Shown here: positions 36,391-45,527 of the stretch, in pieces
Numbering within the stretch: the first letter of the stretch is position 1
Layout: each line of letters opens with the position of its first letter
DNA from: Azospirillum agricola
GTDB taxonomy: Bacteria > Pseudomonadota > Alphaproteobacteria > Azospirillales > Azospirillaceae
Length of the DNA stretch: 64,000 nt
NCBI RefSeq assembly: GCF_017876095.1
Contig: NZ_JAGINM010000009.1
Coordinates: 223,011 to 287,010 of the forward strand
Reading direction: 5' to 3'
The notes under the pieces: generated by a model
What the model was told of the DNA's origin: nothing
The model's database searches: none
Seen by the model: the letters and a program-made list of their open reading frames with translations, nothing else
Program-made: the position numbers and the translations under genes

Positions 36391-37335
36391 ATGGCGGACA
36401 GCACGAGCATCCTCGTCACCGGCGGCGCCGGCTATCTCGGATCCATCCTGGTTCCGGCCCTGCTCGACGCCGGGCACAGGGTCACGGTTCTGGACAGCTT
36501 CCTGTTCCGGCAGGCGCCGCTGGCCCATGTCTGCGCGCACCCGAACTTCGACATCGTGCGTGGCGACGCCCGCAGCGAGGACGTGCTGCGGCCGCTGATC
36601 AAGAGCGCCGACGTGGTGATCCCGCTGGCGGCGCTGGTCGGGGCGCCGCTGTGCGACGCCGACACGCTGGCGGCGGCGAGCACCAACCGCGACGCCGTGC
36701 TGACGCTGGTCCGGATGCTGTCGAAGGACCAGCGCATCATGATGCCGGTGACGAATTCCGGCTACGGCATCGGCGAGGCGGGCAAGTTCTGCACGGAGGA
36801 GACGCCGTTGCGCCCGCTTTCGCTCTACGGCCGCACCAAGGTCGAGGCCGAGGCGGCGGTGCTGGAGCGCGGCAACGCCCTCTCCTTCCGGCTGGCCACC
36901 GTGTTCGGCATGGCGCCGCGCATGCGGATCGACCTGCTGGTCAACGACTTCGTGCATCGGGCGCTGAACGACCGCGCCGTTGTGCTGTTCGAGCCGCATT
37001 TCAAGCGCAACTACATCCACATCCGCGACGTCGCCCGCGCCTTCCTGCATGGGTTGGACCATTTCGAGGCGATGAAGGACCGGCCCTACAACGTCGGCCT
37101 GTCGGACGCCAATTTGTCGAAATGGGAGCTGTGCGAGGTCATCGCCCGGCATCTTCCCAAATTCGTCTTCCTGGAGGCGCCGATCGGCGAGGACCCGGAC
37201 AAGCGCGACTACATCGTGTCGAACGAGCGGATCGAGGCCACCGGCTACCGGCCGGCCTTCTCGCTCGACGACGGCATCCGGGAACTGATCAAGGGCTACC
37301 GCATGCTGCGCAACAGCCGCTACGGCAACGTCTGA
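36391..37335 (+). CDS. NAD(P)-dependent NDP-sugar epimerase/reductase (SDR)
   Basis: A 314-aa extended short-chain dehydrogenase. The dinucleotide motif is TGGAGYLGS (residues 10-18), the catalytic Ser lies in TNSGYGIG and Tyr-x3-Lys in SLYGRTK near 148-154. Such enzymes epimerise or reduce 4-keto sugars bound to nucleotides. In the colitose pathway ColC follows ColD as 5-epimerase/4-reductase; in yersiniose synthesis a reductase acts after the two-carbon addition. Here it could reduce the ketone of the attached side chain or the ring. GGAGAG before the ATG, 24 bases after the dehydratase gene; last gene of the cluster. Confidence 0.83.
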   Translation: MADSTSILVTGGAGYLGSILVPALLDAGHRVTVLDSFLFRQAPLAHVCAHPNFDIVRGDARSEDVLRPLIKSADVVIPLAALVGAPLCDADTLAAASTNRDAVLTLVRMLSKDQRIMMPVTNSGYGIGEAGKFCTEETPLRPLSLYGRTKVEAEAAVLERGNALSFRLATVFGMAPRMRIDLLVNDFVHRALNDRAVVLFEPHFKRNYIHIRDVARAFLHGLDHFEAMKDRPYNVGLSDANLSKWELCEVIARHLPKFVFLEAPIGEDPDKRDYIVSNERIEATGYRPAFSLDDGIRELIKGYRMLRNSRYGNV

Positions 37336-37465
37336 AGCGGGGGAGGGCGCGGATCACGGCGTCCGCCGGCCGCGTCGGTCCCACGCTCATCCAGCCGGGC
37401 GGGCGCACGGCCCCGTTTCGCCGTCGTTCCGCCGTTCGGGTTTCCTTTCGGGGTTTTCCACCACC

Positions 37466-38206
37466 ATGACCTCCGCCCTCGCCAGCCTCCGCCTGCATCC
37501 GGCCGATTCCATCGTCATCCTGACCGGGGCCGGGATTTCCAAGGAATCCGGTCTGGACACCTTCCGCTGCGCCGTCGGGATCTGGTCGCAGGTCGATCTG
37601 GAGGACGTCGCCACCCCGCAGGGTTTCGCCCGCGATCCCGATCTGGTCCACCGCTTCTACAACGACCGGCGGCGCGGTCTGCACGACCCGGCGATCCGGC
37701 CCAACGCGGCCCATGTGGCGCTGGCCGGGCTGGAGCGCCGCTGGAAGGGCTCGGTCCTGATCGTCACCCAGAACATCGACGACCTGCACGAGCGCGCCGG
37801 CTCGACCAGGCTGCTCCACATGCACGGCGAGCTTCTGAAGGCCTTCTGCCAGCATTGCCGGACGGTGGTGGACTGCCACGGCGACCTGTCGGTGCACGAC
37901 CATTGCCTGACCTGCGGGCGCAAGGGCGGCATGCGGCCGGACGTCGTGTGGTTCGGCGAGATGCCCTACCACATGGAGCGCATCCAGCAGGCGCTGGCCG
38001 ACTGCGACCTGTTCGTGTCGATCGGCACCTCGGGCAACGTCTACCCGGCCGCCGGCTTCGTCGCCGAGGCGCGGGCCGGCGGCGCCCACACGGTCGAGCT
38101 GAACCTGGAACCGTCGGAGGGGGCGAGCCATTTCCATGGTGCCGTCCACGGCCCGGCCACCGAGGTGGTGCCGGCCTTCGTCCGGGATTTGCTGGCGCTT
38201 GTCTGA
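37466..38206 (+). CDS. cobB: Sirtuin NAD-dependent protein deacylase CobB
   Basis: A 246-aa Sir2 protein removing acyl groups from lysines with NAD. GAGIS is at 21-25, TQNIDDLHERAG at 101-112, and catalytic His120 in HMHGEL. A zinc ribbon is formed by Cys128, Cys131, Cys147 and Cys150. Tyr65 and Arg68 in FYNDRR are the YxxR pair that marks class III sirtuins able to remove succinyl groups, as in E. coli CobB and SIRT5. It overlaps the next gene by eight bases. Likely targets are acetyl-CoA synthetase and central metabolic enzymes. Confidence 0.93.
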   Translation: MTSALASLRLHPADSIVILTGAGISKESGLDTFRCAVGIWSQVDLEDVATPQGFARDPDLVHRFYNDRRRGLHDPAIRPNAAHVALAGLERRWKGSVLIVTQNIDDLHERAGSTRLLHMHGELLKAFCQHCRTVVDCHGDLSVHDHCLTCGRKGGMRPDVVWFGEMPYHMERIQQALADCDLFVSIGTSGNVYPAAGFVAEARAGGAHTVELNLEPSEGASHFHGAVHGPATEVVPAFVRDLLALV

Positions 38207-38786
38207 GATCGAGAGGCTGTTCGAGAAGGTCCGCGCCTGCACGCTTTGCGCGGGCGTGCTGCCGCACGGCTGCCGGCCGGTGCTGCGCGGAACGCCGACG
38301 TCGCGCCTGCTGATCGTCGGGCAGGCGCCGGGCGCGCGGGTGCACGCCTCGGGCATCCCGTGGAACGACCCGTCGGGCGACCGGCTGCGGCGCTGGCTCG
38401 CCATGGACCGCGACGCCTTCTACGACGAATCGCGGATCGCCGTGGTGCCGATGGGGCTGTGCTACCCCGGCACCGCGCCGAAGGGCGGGGATTACCCGCC
38501 GCGTCCGGAATGCGCGCCGCTGTGGCATCCGCCGCTGCTCGACGCGCTGGGCGGCGTCCGGCTGACGCTGCTGATCGGGCAGTACGCCCAGGCGCGCTAT
38601 CTGGGGACACGCCGCAAGGCGACGATGACGGAGACGGTGGCGGCGTGGCGGGAGTACGGGCCGGCCTTCATCCCGCTGCCGCACCCGAGTTGGCGCAACA
38701 CGGCCTGGCTGAACCGCAACCCGTGGTTCGACGAGGAACTCGTCCCGGCCCTGCGCCGCCGGGTCGCGGAGGCTCTGGACGGGTAG
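38199..38786 (+). CDS. Uracil-DNA glycosylase-family protein
   Basis: A 195-aa protein of the UDG superfamily, in the group of short alphaproteobacterial members. Motif 1 reads GQAPGARVHASGIPWNDPSGDRLRRW (about 41-66) and motif 2 PHPSWRN near 165; an N-terminal ACTLCAG could be part of a metal site, though the full four-Cys FeS set of family 4 is not obvious. I start at TTG 38199, within the end of cobB, because it yields the usual beginning SEIERLFEKVRAC and GGGA precedes it; the longer frame is antisense-like. Enzyme activity on uracil in DNA is probable but untested. Confidence 0.78.
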   Translation: MSEIERLFEKVRACTLCAGVLPHGCRPVLRGTPTSRLLIVGQAPGARVHASGIPWNDPSGDRLRRWLAMDRDAFYDESRIAVVPMGLCYPGTAPKGGDYPPRPECAPLWHPPLLDALGGVRLTLLIGQYAQARYLGTRRKATMTETVAAWREYGPAFIPLPHPSWRNTAWLNRNPWFDEELVPALRRRVAEALDG

Positions 38787-38821
38787 GGCGCCCTTGCCCC
38801 GCCGCCCTCACTCCATCGCCC

Positions 38822-39232
38822 TTACTCCATCGCTTCGAGCCGCTCCATGTCGTCGTCGGAGAAGCCGAAATGGTGGCCGATCTCGTGGATCAGCACATGG
38901 CGGACGATGGCCGGCAGCTCCTCCCCGGTCTCGCACCAGTAATCGAGGATCGGGCGGCGGTAGAGGAAGACCATGTCCGGCCCGCCGCGCAGGTCGGCGA
39001 CGCTTTGCCGCGTCATATCGACCCCCCGGTAGAGGCCCAGCAGGTCGAAGGGGCTTTCCAGCTCCATCTCGCGCTCGGTATCCTCGTCGGGGAAGTCCTC
39101 GACATGGATGACGAGGTTCCCGACCGGGGCGAGCAGCTCCGCCGGGATGGTGTCGAGGGCGTCTTCGGCCATCCGTTCCAGGTCTTCGACCGTGGGCGGA
39201 ACCGTATGGGGACCAGCGGGTTTCCGTATCAT
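38822..39232 (-). CDS. Zincin-like metallopeptidase family protein
   Basis: A 136-aa protein with a single HEIGHHFG zinc-binding signature near residue 117 (HExxH plus a following acidic cluster FSDDDMERLE). It belongs to the small minimal-zincin family found in alphaproteobacteria and actinobacteria, of unknown substrate. The start at 39232 (MIRKPAGP) gives the family length and lies 76 bases from the divergent pterin dehydratase gene. An extension of 54 residues in frame is rejected. Confidence 0.82.
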   Translation of the reverse strand: MIRKPAGPHTVPPTVEDLERMAEDALDTIPAELLAPVGNLVIHVEDFPDEDTEREMELESPFDLLGLYRGVDMTRQSVADLRGGPDMVFLYRRPILDYWCETGEELPAIVRHVLIHEIGHHFGFSDDDMERLEAME

Positions 39233-39308
39233 GGCCCAGAAGGTAGCGAGGGACGGCCCGTCCGCCAAGGACCGCCGCCGCAACAAAATGCAAGGAGGAG
39301 CAGTCGTC

Positions 39309-39611
39309 ATGTCGGATCGATTGGTCGGAGCGCATCGCCAGACGGCGTTGAAGGAACTGCACGGCTGGGCCGAGGTTCTGGAGCGTGACGCCATCCGAAA
39401 GACCTACCATTTCGCCGACTTCCCGGCGGCGTGGGGCTTCATGAACCAGGTGGCGCTGCTGGCCGAGAGGACCGGCCATCACCCGGAATGGTTCAACGAC
39501 CTGGGCCGCGTCGAGGTGATCCTCTACACCCGCTCCGCCGACGGGGTGACGCAGGCCGACGTCGAGTTCGCCCACCGGCTGGACCAGATCGCCCCCGCCC
39601 ACGACCGGTAG
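39309..39611 (+). CDS. phhB: Pterin-4a-carbinolamine dehydratase
   Basis: A 100-aa dehydratase that regenerates dihydrobiopterin after phenylalanine hydroxylation. The family signature lies in ERTGHHPEWFNDLGRVEVILYTRS (about 57-80), with the catalytic His pair H61-H62 and P-E-W. AAGGAGG stands nine bases before the ATG. Phenylalanine hydroxylase is not adjacent; proteins of this family also act as moonlighting factors in molybdopterin metabolism. Confidence 0.92.
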   Translation: MSDRLVGAHRQTALKELHGWAEVLERDAIRKTYHFADFPAAWGFMNQVALLAERTGHHPEWFNDLGRVEVILYTRSADGVTQADVEFAHRLDQIAPAHDR

Positions 39612-39703
39612 GGACCGCTGGCGGGCAACCGCCGGACTCTTGCGCTCTCCCCCGCTGCGCCGCATCATCGCGGCAACAAACAAACGGGGGAGAGGACACC
39701 ATC

Positions 39704-41206
39704 ATGCCGAACCGCAAGCCCTGCGCTGCGCTGGCGATCCTGGCCGTCGGGGCGGCGCTCGGCGCGCTGCCGGGGGCCGCGCCGTCCTGGGCGCAAGTCC
39801 GCACCGACCTCGTGGTCGGCATGGCGCTGGAGCCGCCCCACCTCGACCCGACGGCCGGAGCGGCGGCGGCGATCAAGGAGGTCACCTACGCCAACCTCTA
39901 CGAGCCGCTGACCCGCATCGACGCCGAAGGCAACGTCGTCCCCGGCTTGGCGCGGAGCTGGACGGTGTCGGACGACGGGCTGACCTACCGCTTCACCCTG
40001 CGGCCCGGCGTCCGGTTCCACGACGGCACCGCCTGCGATTCGGCCGACGTGAAGTTCTCGCTCGACCGCGCGCGGGCGGCGGATTCGGTCAACGCGCAGA
40101 AGGCCTACTTCGCGCCGATCGCTTCGGTCGAGACACCCGATCCGGCCACCGTCGTCGTCACGCTGTCGCGGCCCGACGGTCTGTTCCTCTTCCACATGGC
40201 CAGCGGCGACGCCGCCATCGTGGCGCCGGAGAGCGCGGCGGCCAACAAGCAGAAGCCGGTCGGCACCGGACCCTTCAAGTTCGAGCGCTGGGTGGCCGGC
40301 GACCGCGTCGTGCTGGTGCGCAACCCCGATTATGACGGGCCGAAGCCGGCGCTGGAGCGGGTGTCCTTCCGCTTCATCAGCGACCCCGCCGCCCAGGTCG
40401 CGGCGCTGAAGGCCGGCGACGTCGACGCCTTCACCCTGTTCAGCACCTACGAGGCGCTGCCGGAGTTCCGCAACGACCCGAAATTCACCGTCACCGTCGG
40501 CACGACGGAGGGCGAGACCATCCTGTCGACCAACAACGCCCGCAAGCCCTTCGACGACGTCCGCGTCCGCCGCGCCATGGCCCACGCCATCGACCGCCCG
40601 ACGCTGATCGAGGGCGTGCTGTACGGCAACGGCGTCGCCATCGGCAGCCACTTCCCGCCGCACCGCGCCGGCTACGTCGACCTGACCGGGATGTATCCTT
40701 ACGACCCGAAGAAGGCGCGGGCGCTGCTGGCCGAGGCCGGCTACCCCGACGGCTTCGAGACGACGCTGCGCCTGCCGCCGCCGCCCTACGCCCGGCGCGG
40801 CGGCGAGTTGATCGCCGCCATGCTCGCCGAGGTCGGCATCCGCGCCAGGACCGAGCCGATGGAATGGGCGGCGTGGCTGGAAAAGGTGTTCAAGGGCAAG
40901 GATTACGACCTGACCATGATCGCCCACACCGAGCCGCTGGACATCGACGTCTACGGCCGTGCCGACTACTACTTCAATTACGGGAACGACCGCTTCAAGG
41001 CGGTGGAGGAGGAGCTGAACCGCAGCCAGGATCCGGCCAGGCGCAACGCGCTCTACGGCGAGCAGCAGCGGATCCTGGCCGAGGACGCGGTGAACGGCTT
41101 CCTGTTCATGCTGCCCTCCATCACCGTGCAGAACGCCAAGCTGGCGGGGATGTGGGTGAACCGGCCGATCCAGGCGAACGACGTCACCGGCGTGTCGTGG
41201 AAGTAA
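39704..41206 (+). CDS. Peptide/nickel ABC transporter substrate-binding protein
   Basis: A 500-aa family 5 solute-binding protein (DppA/OppA-like). A Sec signal peptide covers residues 1-30 (cleavage after PSWA); no lipobox Cys, so it is a free periplasmic protein. Family landmarks: ANLYEPLTRID near 62, the signature region DSADVKFSLDRAR near 110, GTGPFKFERW near 188 and the YPYDPKKARALLAEAGY segment near 330. GGGGGAGAGGA precedes the ATG. It is the first gene of an operon with two permeases, with ten bases to the next gene. Substrate unknown (peptide, opine, nickel chelate or other). Confidence 0.92.
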   Translation: MPNRKPCAALAILAVGAALGALPGAAPSWAQVRTDLVVGMALEPPHLDPTAGAAAAIKEVTYANLYEPLTRIDAEGNVVPGLARSWTVSDDGLTYRFTLRPGVRFHDGTACDSADVKFSLDRARAADSVNAQKAYFAPIASVETPDPATVVVTLSRPDGLFLFHMASGDAAIVAPESAAANKQKPVGTGPFKFERWVAGDRVVLVRNPDYDGPKPALERVSFRFISDPAAQVAALKAGDVDAFTLFSTYEALPEFRNDPKFTVTVGTTEGETILSTNNARKPFDDVRVRRAMAHAIDRPTLIEGVLYGNGVAIGSHFPPHRAGYVDLTGMYPYDPKKARALLAEAGYPDGFETTLRLPPPPYARRGGELIAAMLAEVGIRARTEPMEWAAWLEKVFKGKDYDLTMIAHTEPLDIDVYGRADYYFNYGNDRFKAVEEELNRSQDPARRNALYGEQQRILAEDAVNGFLFMLPSITVQNAKLAGMWVNRPIQANDVTGVSWK

Positions 41207-41216
41207 GGATAGACGT

Positions 41217-42164
41217 TTGCTCGCCTTCCTGCTGCGCCGGCTGCTGACGCTGCTGCTGACCGCCTGGCTCGCCACCGTCGCGGTCTTCGCCGTGCTGGAG
41301 GCGGTGCCGGGCGACCCGGCGCTGGTGATGCTGGGGGTGAACGCCCAGCCCGACACGCTGGCCGCCCTGCGCGCCCAGATGGGGCTCGACCGGCCGCTGG
41401 CCGAGCGCTACCTGCGCTGGACCGGCGGGCTGCTGCGCGGCGACCTCGGCGTCAGCCTGACCTACGCGCGCCCGGTCGCCGATCTGGTGGCGGAGCGGCT
41501 GGTGGTGACGCTGCCGCTGGCGCTGCTGTCGCTGGCGCTGAGCACGGCGGCGGCGATCCCGCTGGGGCTGCTGGCGGCGGCGCGGCGCGGGCGCGGCGGC
41601 GACTGGGCGGTGCTGGGCTTCACCCAGCTCGGCGTCGCCATGCCCAGCTTCTGGATCGCCATCCTGTTGATCCTGCTGTTTTCCGTAACGCTCGGCTGGT
41701 TTCCGGCCGGCGGCTTTCCGGGCTGGGAGGCCGGCGCCGGGCCGGCCTTGAAGGCGTTGCTGCTGCCCGCCGTGGCGCTGGCGGTGCCGGAGGCGGCGAT
41801 CCTCGCCCGCGTCACCCGCACCGCCATCCTCGACACGCTGGGCGAGGATCATGTCCGCACCGCGCGGGCCAAGGGGGTGGGGCGGACGGCGGTGCTGCTG
41901 CGCCACGCCCTGCCCAACGCGCTGCTGCCGGTGGCGACGGTGCTGGGGCTGCAACTGTCCTTTCTTGTCGCCGGGGCGGTGGTGGTGGAGAACGTGTTCA
42001 CCCTGCCGGGGCTGGGGCGGCTGCTCTACCAGGCCATCGGCCAGCGGGATCTGATCGTGGTGCAGGGGGTGGTCGTGCTGCTGGCGGTGTTCGTCGTGGT
42101 GGTCAACGCGCTGGTCGACATCGCCTGCGCCGCGGTCGATCCAAGGCCGAGGGCGGAGGGGTGA
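41217..42164 (+). CDS. Peptide/nickel ABC permease (DppB-like)
   Basis: A 315-aa inner membrane permease with six hydrophobic segments. The N-terminus LAFLLRRLLTLLLTAWLATVAVF and the PGDPALVMLG segment are typical of DppB, and the coupling loop reads RTAILDTLGEDHVRTARAKGVGRTAVLLRHALPNALLP near 200. Start is TTG at 41217, with TAAGGA (overlapping the stop of the binding-protein gene) as ribosome-binding site. Operon with the preceding and following genes. Confidence 0.9.
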   Translation: MLAFLLRRLLTLLLTAWLATVAVFAVLEAVPGDPALVMLGVNAQPDTLAALRAQMGLDRPLAERYLRWTGGLLRGDLGVSLTYARPVADLVAERLVVTLPLALLSLALSTAAAIPLGLLAAARRGRGGDWAVLGFTQLGVAMPSFWIAILLILLFSVTLGWFPAGGFPGWEAGAGPALKALLLPAVALAVPEAAILARVTRTAILDTLGEDHVRTARAKGVGRTAVLLRHALPNALLPVATVLGLQLSFLVAGAVVVENVFTLPGLGRLLYQAIGQRDLIVVQGVVVLLAVFVVVVNALVDIACAAVDPRPRAEG

Positions 42165-42220
42165 CGGCGGTGGCTATCCTTACCTGCGCCTCTCTGATTT
42201 TTGCCTCCCCGCGACCTATT

Positions 42221-42245
42221 CCCTCTCCCTCCCGGGGAGAGGGGG
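42221..42245. repeat. Intercistronic palindrome between the two permease genes
   Basis: CCCTCTCC and GGAGAGGG form a hairpin with a short loop, 57 bases after dppB-like and 26 before dppC-like. The arm sequence resembles the larger palindrome at 2115-2221, so it is another copy of the same dispersed repeat. It may reduce read-through. Confidence 0.6.
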
Positions 42246-42270
42246 AAAAGAGCGGCGGGAGGGCGCGGTC

Positions 42271-43104
42271 ATGACGGTCCGGCGCCTTCCCCTCTCCCTC
42301 CGGCTCGGCCTCGTCCTGGTCGCGCTTCTTCTCGGCGTCGCCCTGCTGTCTCTGGTCTGGACGCCCTTTCCGGCCGACAAGGTCCGCGTCGTCGCCCGGC
42401 TGCGCCCGCCGGGCGCCGGGCATTGGCTGGGCACCGACCATTTCGGGCGCGACGTGCTGTCGATGATCATGGTCGGCGCCCGCAACTCGCTGTCGATCGC
42501 GGCGGCGGCGGTCGGGCTCGGGCTGCTGTTCGGGGTGCCGCTCGGGCTGGCCGCCGCGGCGCTCGGGCGCTGGGGCGACGAGATCCTCGCCCGGCTCGGC
42601 GATCTGGTCTTCGCCTTTCCCGCCGTGCTGTCGGCGATCCTGCTGACCGCCGTTCTGGGGGCCGGCGCCGTCAACGTCGTTCTGGCGCTCGGGCTGTTCA
42701 ACGCCGCCGTCCTGGCGCGGGTCACGCGCGGCGCGGCGCTGGCCGTGTGGCGGCGCGAGTTCGTGCGGGCGGCGCTGGCGCTCGGGCGCGGGCCGCTGTC
42801 GGTGACGCGCGTGCATGTGCTGCCGAACGTGGCCGGGGTGGTGGTGGTGCAGGCGACCGTGCTGTTCGCCGTCGCCATCGTCAACGAGGCGGCGCTGAGC
42901 TACCTCGGGCTCGGCATCCAGCCGCCGAGCCCGAGCTGGGGCAAGATGCTGGGCGACGCCCAGACCCACCTGTTCAACGCGCCCTTGCAGGCGGTCTTTC
43001 CCGGCGCCGCCATCGCGCTGAGCGTGCTGGGGCTGACGCTGCTGGGCGATGGCTTGCGCGACTGGCTCGATCCCCGTCAGCGCGGCGAGTCGGGGCTGCT
43101 GTGA
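42271..43104 (+). CDS. Peptide/nickel ABC permease (DppC-like)
   Basis: A 277-aa permease, partner of the DppB-like protein. It has the DppC features HWLGTDHFGRDVLSMIMVGARNSL near 48-70 and a coupling loop WRREFVRAALALGRGPLSVTRVHVLPN near 155, and ends with GDGLRDWLDPR. GGAGGG precedes the ATG. No ATPase genes follow: the next gene is on the other strand 21 bases away. The transporter must borrow its ATPases from another locus. Confidence 0.9.
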   Translation: MTVRRLPLSLRLGLVLVALLLGVALLSLVWTPFPADKVRVVARLRPPGAGHWLGTDHFGRDVLSMIMVGARNSLSIAAAAVGLGLLFGVPLGLAAAALGRWGDEILARLGDLVFAFPAVLSAILLTAVLGAGAVNVVLALGLFNAAVLARVTRGAALAVWRREFVRAALALGRGPLSVTRVHVLPNVAGVVVVQATVLFAVAIVNEAALSYLGLGIQPPSPSWGKMLGDAQTHLFNAPLQAVFPGAAIALSVLGLTLLGDGLRDWLDPRQRGESGLL

Positions 43105-43125
43105 CCGTTCTTCGGCCGGCCAAGA

Positions 43126-44748
43126 TCAGGGGGTCGAGCGGGCGCGGTCGGACAGCTCGATGAGGTCCATCAGCTCGTTGCTCTTCCAGTAGCGCGACTT
43201 GCCGACTTCGGTCCGCGCGGTGGCGACGAGGTCGTCGATGATCGACTGCTCGTCGTCGCCCAGCGGGCCGCCGCGCTCCAGCCGGTGCGACAGCAGGCGG
43301 GTCATGTTGTGGCTGAAGGTGGGGATCCAGGCGCTGATGCGCTGGCCGAACACGTTGCTCAGCGTGTTGATGCGCAGCAGATGCTCCATCCGTTCGTCGA
43401 GCGGGTCGTCCTCCTCGAACTTCATCGCCCGTTCGACGTTGGCGCGCAGTTCCTCCAGCAGGGTCTCGCGCCACTTCACCAGATCGTAGGTCTCGAAACC
43501 GAAGTCGCGGGCCATGCGCTGCCACTGCCACAGCAGGCGGTTCAGCCAGACGATGTCGCCATGGTCGATGACCGGCTGGCGCCGCGCCGCCGCCGCCTGC
43601 CCGGAACGCTCCATGGCCACCGCCGCCACGCGCGAACCGATGATCTTGCTGGCGCCGCCCCAGGCGTTGCGGAAGGCCGGCTCGCTGCGCCGGTCCTCCA
43701 TCAGCCCGGCGGCGGTGGCCGCGCCGATCAGCTCGGCCAGCCGCTGCATCAGCGATTCCAGCCGGGCCTTCTCCTTGGCGCTCGGCCGGATGGCGGAGCC
43801 GGGAACCCGCTCGTTCAGCTTCAGGATGACCGTCAGCGCGGCGGTCAGGGCGCGGGTCACGCCGATGAAATGGCCGGTCAGCGCCGCCGTCACCGTGCCG
43901 CCGCGCCCCGGATCGACGCTGCTCTGCCGGATGTAGAGCGCCACCACGCCGTAATTGCGCTTCACCGACAGCACCGACAGCGGCAGCAGGTTGGCGTCGT
44001 CGTCGCCGTGGCGGTCGCGCAGCGCCTCGGTCGCCTCGACCAGGGCGTCGGCCTTGCGCTCGCGGTCCGCCTCGCCGGCGCAGGCGGCCGGGAAGCCGTC
44101 GAGTCGGGCGGCGACGGCCTTCATCGACCCCTCGGCGTTCGCCAGGATGTGGTGCATCAGCCGCAGCGTGCCGATCTCGACCGGCGGGGTCTTTTCCAGG
44201 AAGCCCGACATCAGGCGGGTGCGGCGCGGCCGGTTGCGCGACATCGAGGCAAGGATCTCGTCCGTCGCCTTCTTGGTGGCGAGAAGCCCGTCGAGATGCC
44301 TGACCGCGGCGACGCGCATCCGTTCCTTCAGGACGGTCGCCGGGGGGGATTTCAGGACGCGGTCGATCACCTCGTCGCGGGCCATCTCGTCCAGCAGCTC
44401 CTGCGCCTCGACCGCCAGCAGGGGGAAGGCGTCGCGGCTCAGCACCTCCCACAGGGCACCGGCGTCGATCCGTTGCAGCATGCCGGGCACGGAGACGCCC
44501 GCGTGATAGAGCGCGTCGTCGTCGATCAGGAAGGCTTCGAACAGGTTGGTGAACAGGCGCCGCGCGCGGTTGGTGCGCTGGCGGTTCAGATACTCGATGA
44601 CGTATTGGCGGATGAGCAGGACCCGGTCGGTCGGTTCGCTGTCCATGCCCTCGATCTCGCTCAGCAGGCTGTAGACGAGGGTGGCGGGCAGGCGGGCCAC
44701 CAGATCGTCGATTTTTGCTCGCAGATCGTCCTGGGAATCGTCGGTCAT
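43126..44748 (-). CDS. Unrecognised 540-aa helical protein
   Basis: I do not recognise this protein. It is soluble, without signal peptide or membrane segments, rich in Ala, Leu and Arg, and predicted by eye to be mostly helical. The first 90 residues (DDLVARLPATLVYSLLSEIEG, LIRQYVIEYLNRQRTNRARRLF) are acidic-basic helices; near 150-190 is an Arg-rich stretch (RNRPRRTRL); the C-terminal 200 residues contain WLNRLLWQWQRMARDFGF and RISAWIPTFSHNMTRLLSHRLE. No cysteine or metal motif repeats. Normal codon use and full-length coding signal support a real gene. It has no operon partners: converging with dppC-like and followed by a separate gpt gene. Confidence 0.75.
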   Translation of the reverse strand: MTDDSQDDLRAKIDDLVARLPATLVYSLLSEIEGMDSEPTDRVLLIRQYVIEYLNRQRTNRARRLFTNLFEAFLIDDDALYHAGVSVPGMLQRIDAGALWEVLSRDAFPLLAVEAQELLDEMARDEVIDRVLKSPPATVLKERMRVAAVRHLDGLLATKKATDEILASMSRNRPRRTRLMSGFLEKTPPVEIGTLRLMHHILANAEGSMKAVAARLDGFPAACAGEADRERKADALVEATEALRDRHGDDDANLLPLSVLSVKRNYGVVALYIRQSSVDPGRGGTVTAALTGHFIGVTRALTAALTVILKLNERVPGSAIRPSAKEKARLESLMQRLAELIGAATAAGLMEDRRSEPAFRNAWGGASKIIGSRVAAVAMERSGQAAAARRQPVIDHGDIVWLNRLLWQWQRMARDFGFETYDLVKWRETLLEELRANVERAMKFEEDDPLDERMEHLLRINTLSNVFGQRISAWIPTFSHNMTRLLSHRLERGGPLGDDEQSIIDDLVATARTEVGKSRYWKSNELMDLIELSDRARSTP

Positions 44749-44926
44749 GCGCCGGGAATCATGCGGGAAAGGTTGCGCCGGTTGAGCGGTCCGCCGCCGT
44801 TGTAGCGGCGGATCGGTTAATTTTGGCGTAACGAATTTCCGCCGGAACGATGGGGGGAACCCTGCCTTTCGGCCGGGCGCCGGGGCTGGGCCGCCCCCAC
44901 CGTCGTCACCGTCCTTGCGGAGGGTT

Positions 44927-45421
44927 TCAGCCGTTGCGCTGCTTGGCGATGGGCTGGGAGAATTGCAGTTCGATGTCCCAGGGGAAGTGGATCCAGGTGT
45001 CCTGGCTGACCTCGGTGATGAAGGTGTCGACCAGCGGCCGGCCGGCCGGCTTGGCGTAGACGGTGGCGAAATGCGCCTTGGGCAGCATCTTGCGCACGAT
45101 CACCGCGGTCTTTCCGGTGTCGACCAGATCGTCGATGATCAGCCAGCCCTCGCCGTCGCCGGCATGGGAGCCCTCGACGCCCTTCAGCACCGCCGCCTCG
45201 CGCTGGTTCTGGTGGTCGTAGCTGGAGACGCAGACCGTGTCGATCAGGCGGATTTCCAGTTCGCGCGCGATGATGGCGGCGGGAACCATGCCGCCGCGCG
45301 TGATCGCGATGATGCCCTTCCACGGACCCTTGTCGATCAGGCGCCAGGCCAGCGCCTTGGCGTTGCGGTGCAGCTCTTCCCAGGACACCGGGAAATGCTT
45401 GTTGGATGAGGCTTCGGCCAC
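44927..45421 (-). CDS. gpt: Xanthine(-guanine) phosphoribosyltransferase
   Basis: A 164-aa purine salvage enzyme converting xanthine and guanine to nucleotides with PRPP. The PRPP-binding motif is WLIIDDLVDTGKTA near 93-106, the flexible loop SSYDHQNQREAAVLKG near 66-81 and the C-terminal IHFPWDIELQF corresponds to the purine-binding end of E. coli Gpt. The length is slightly above the E. coli enzyme (152 aa). It stands alone; the stretch between it and the 540-aa gene (178 bases) contains no gene. Confidence 0.9.
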   Translation of the reverse strand: MAEASSNKHFPVSWEELHRNAKALAWRLIDKGPWKGIIAITRGGMVPAAIIARELEIRLIDTVCVSSYDHQNQREAAVLKGVEGSHAGDGEGWLIIDDLVDTGKTAVIVRKMLPKAHFATVYAKPAGRPLVDTFITEVSQDTWIHFPWDIELQFSQPIAKQRNG

Positions 45422-45527
45422 GGGAGGACACTCCAGAAAACAGATGCGGCTTGTATATCGCAGGCCGGCTTTTCCGGCAATCGGGGGCCACGGCGCGACG
45501 CGTCTCCCCGGGCAGGGAAAAAGAGTG

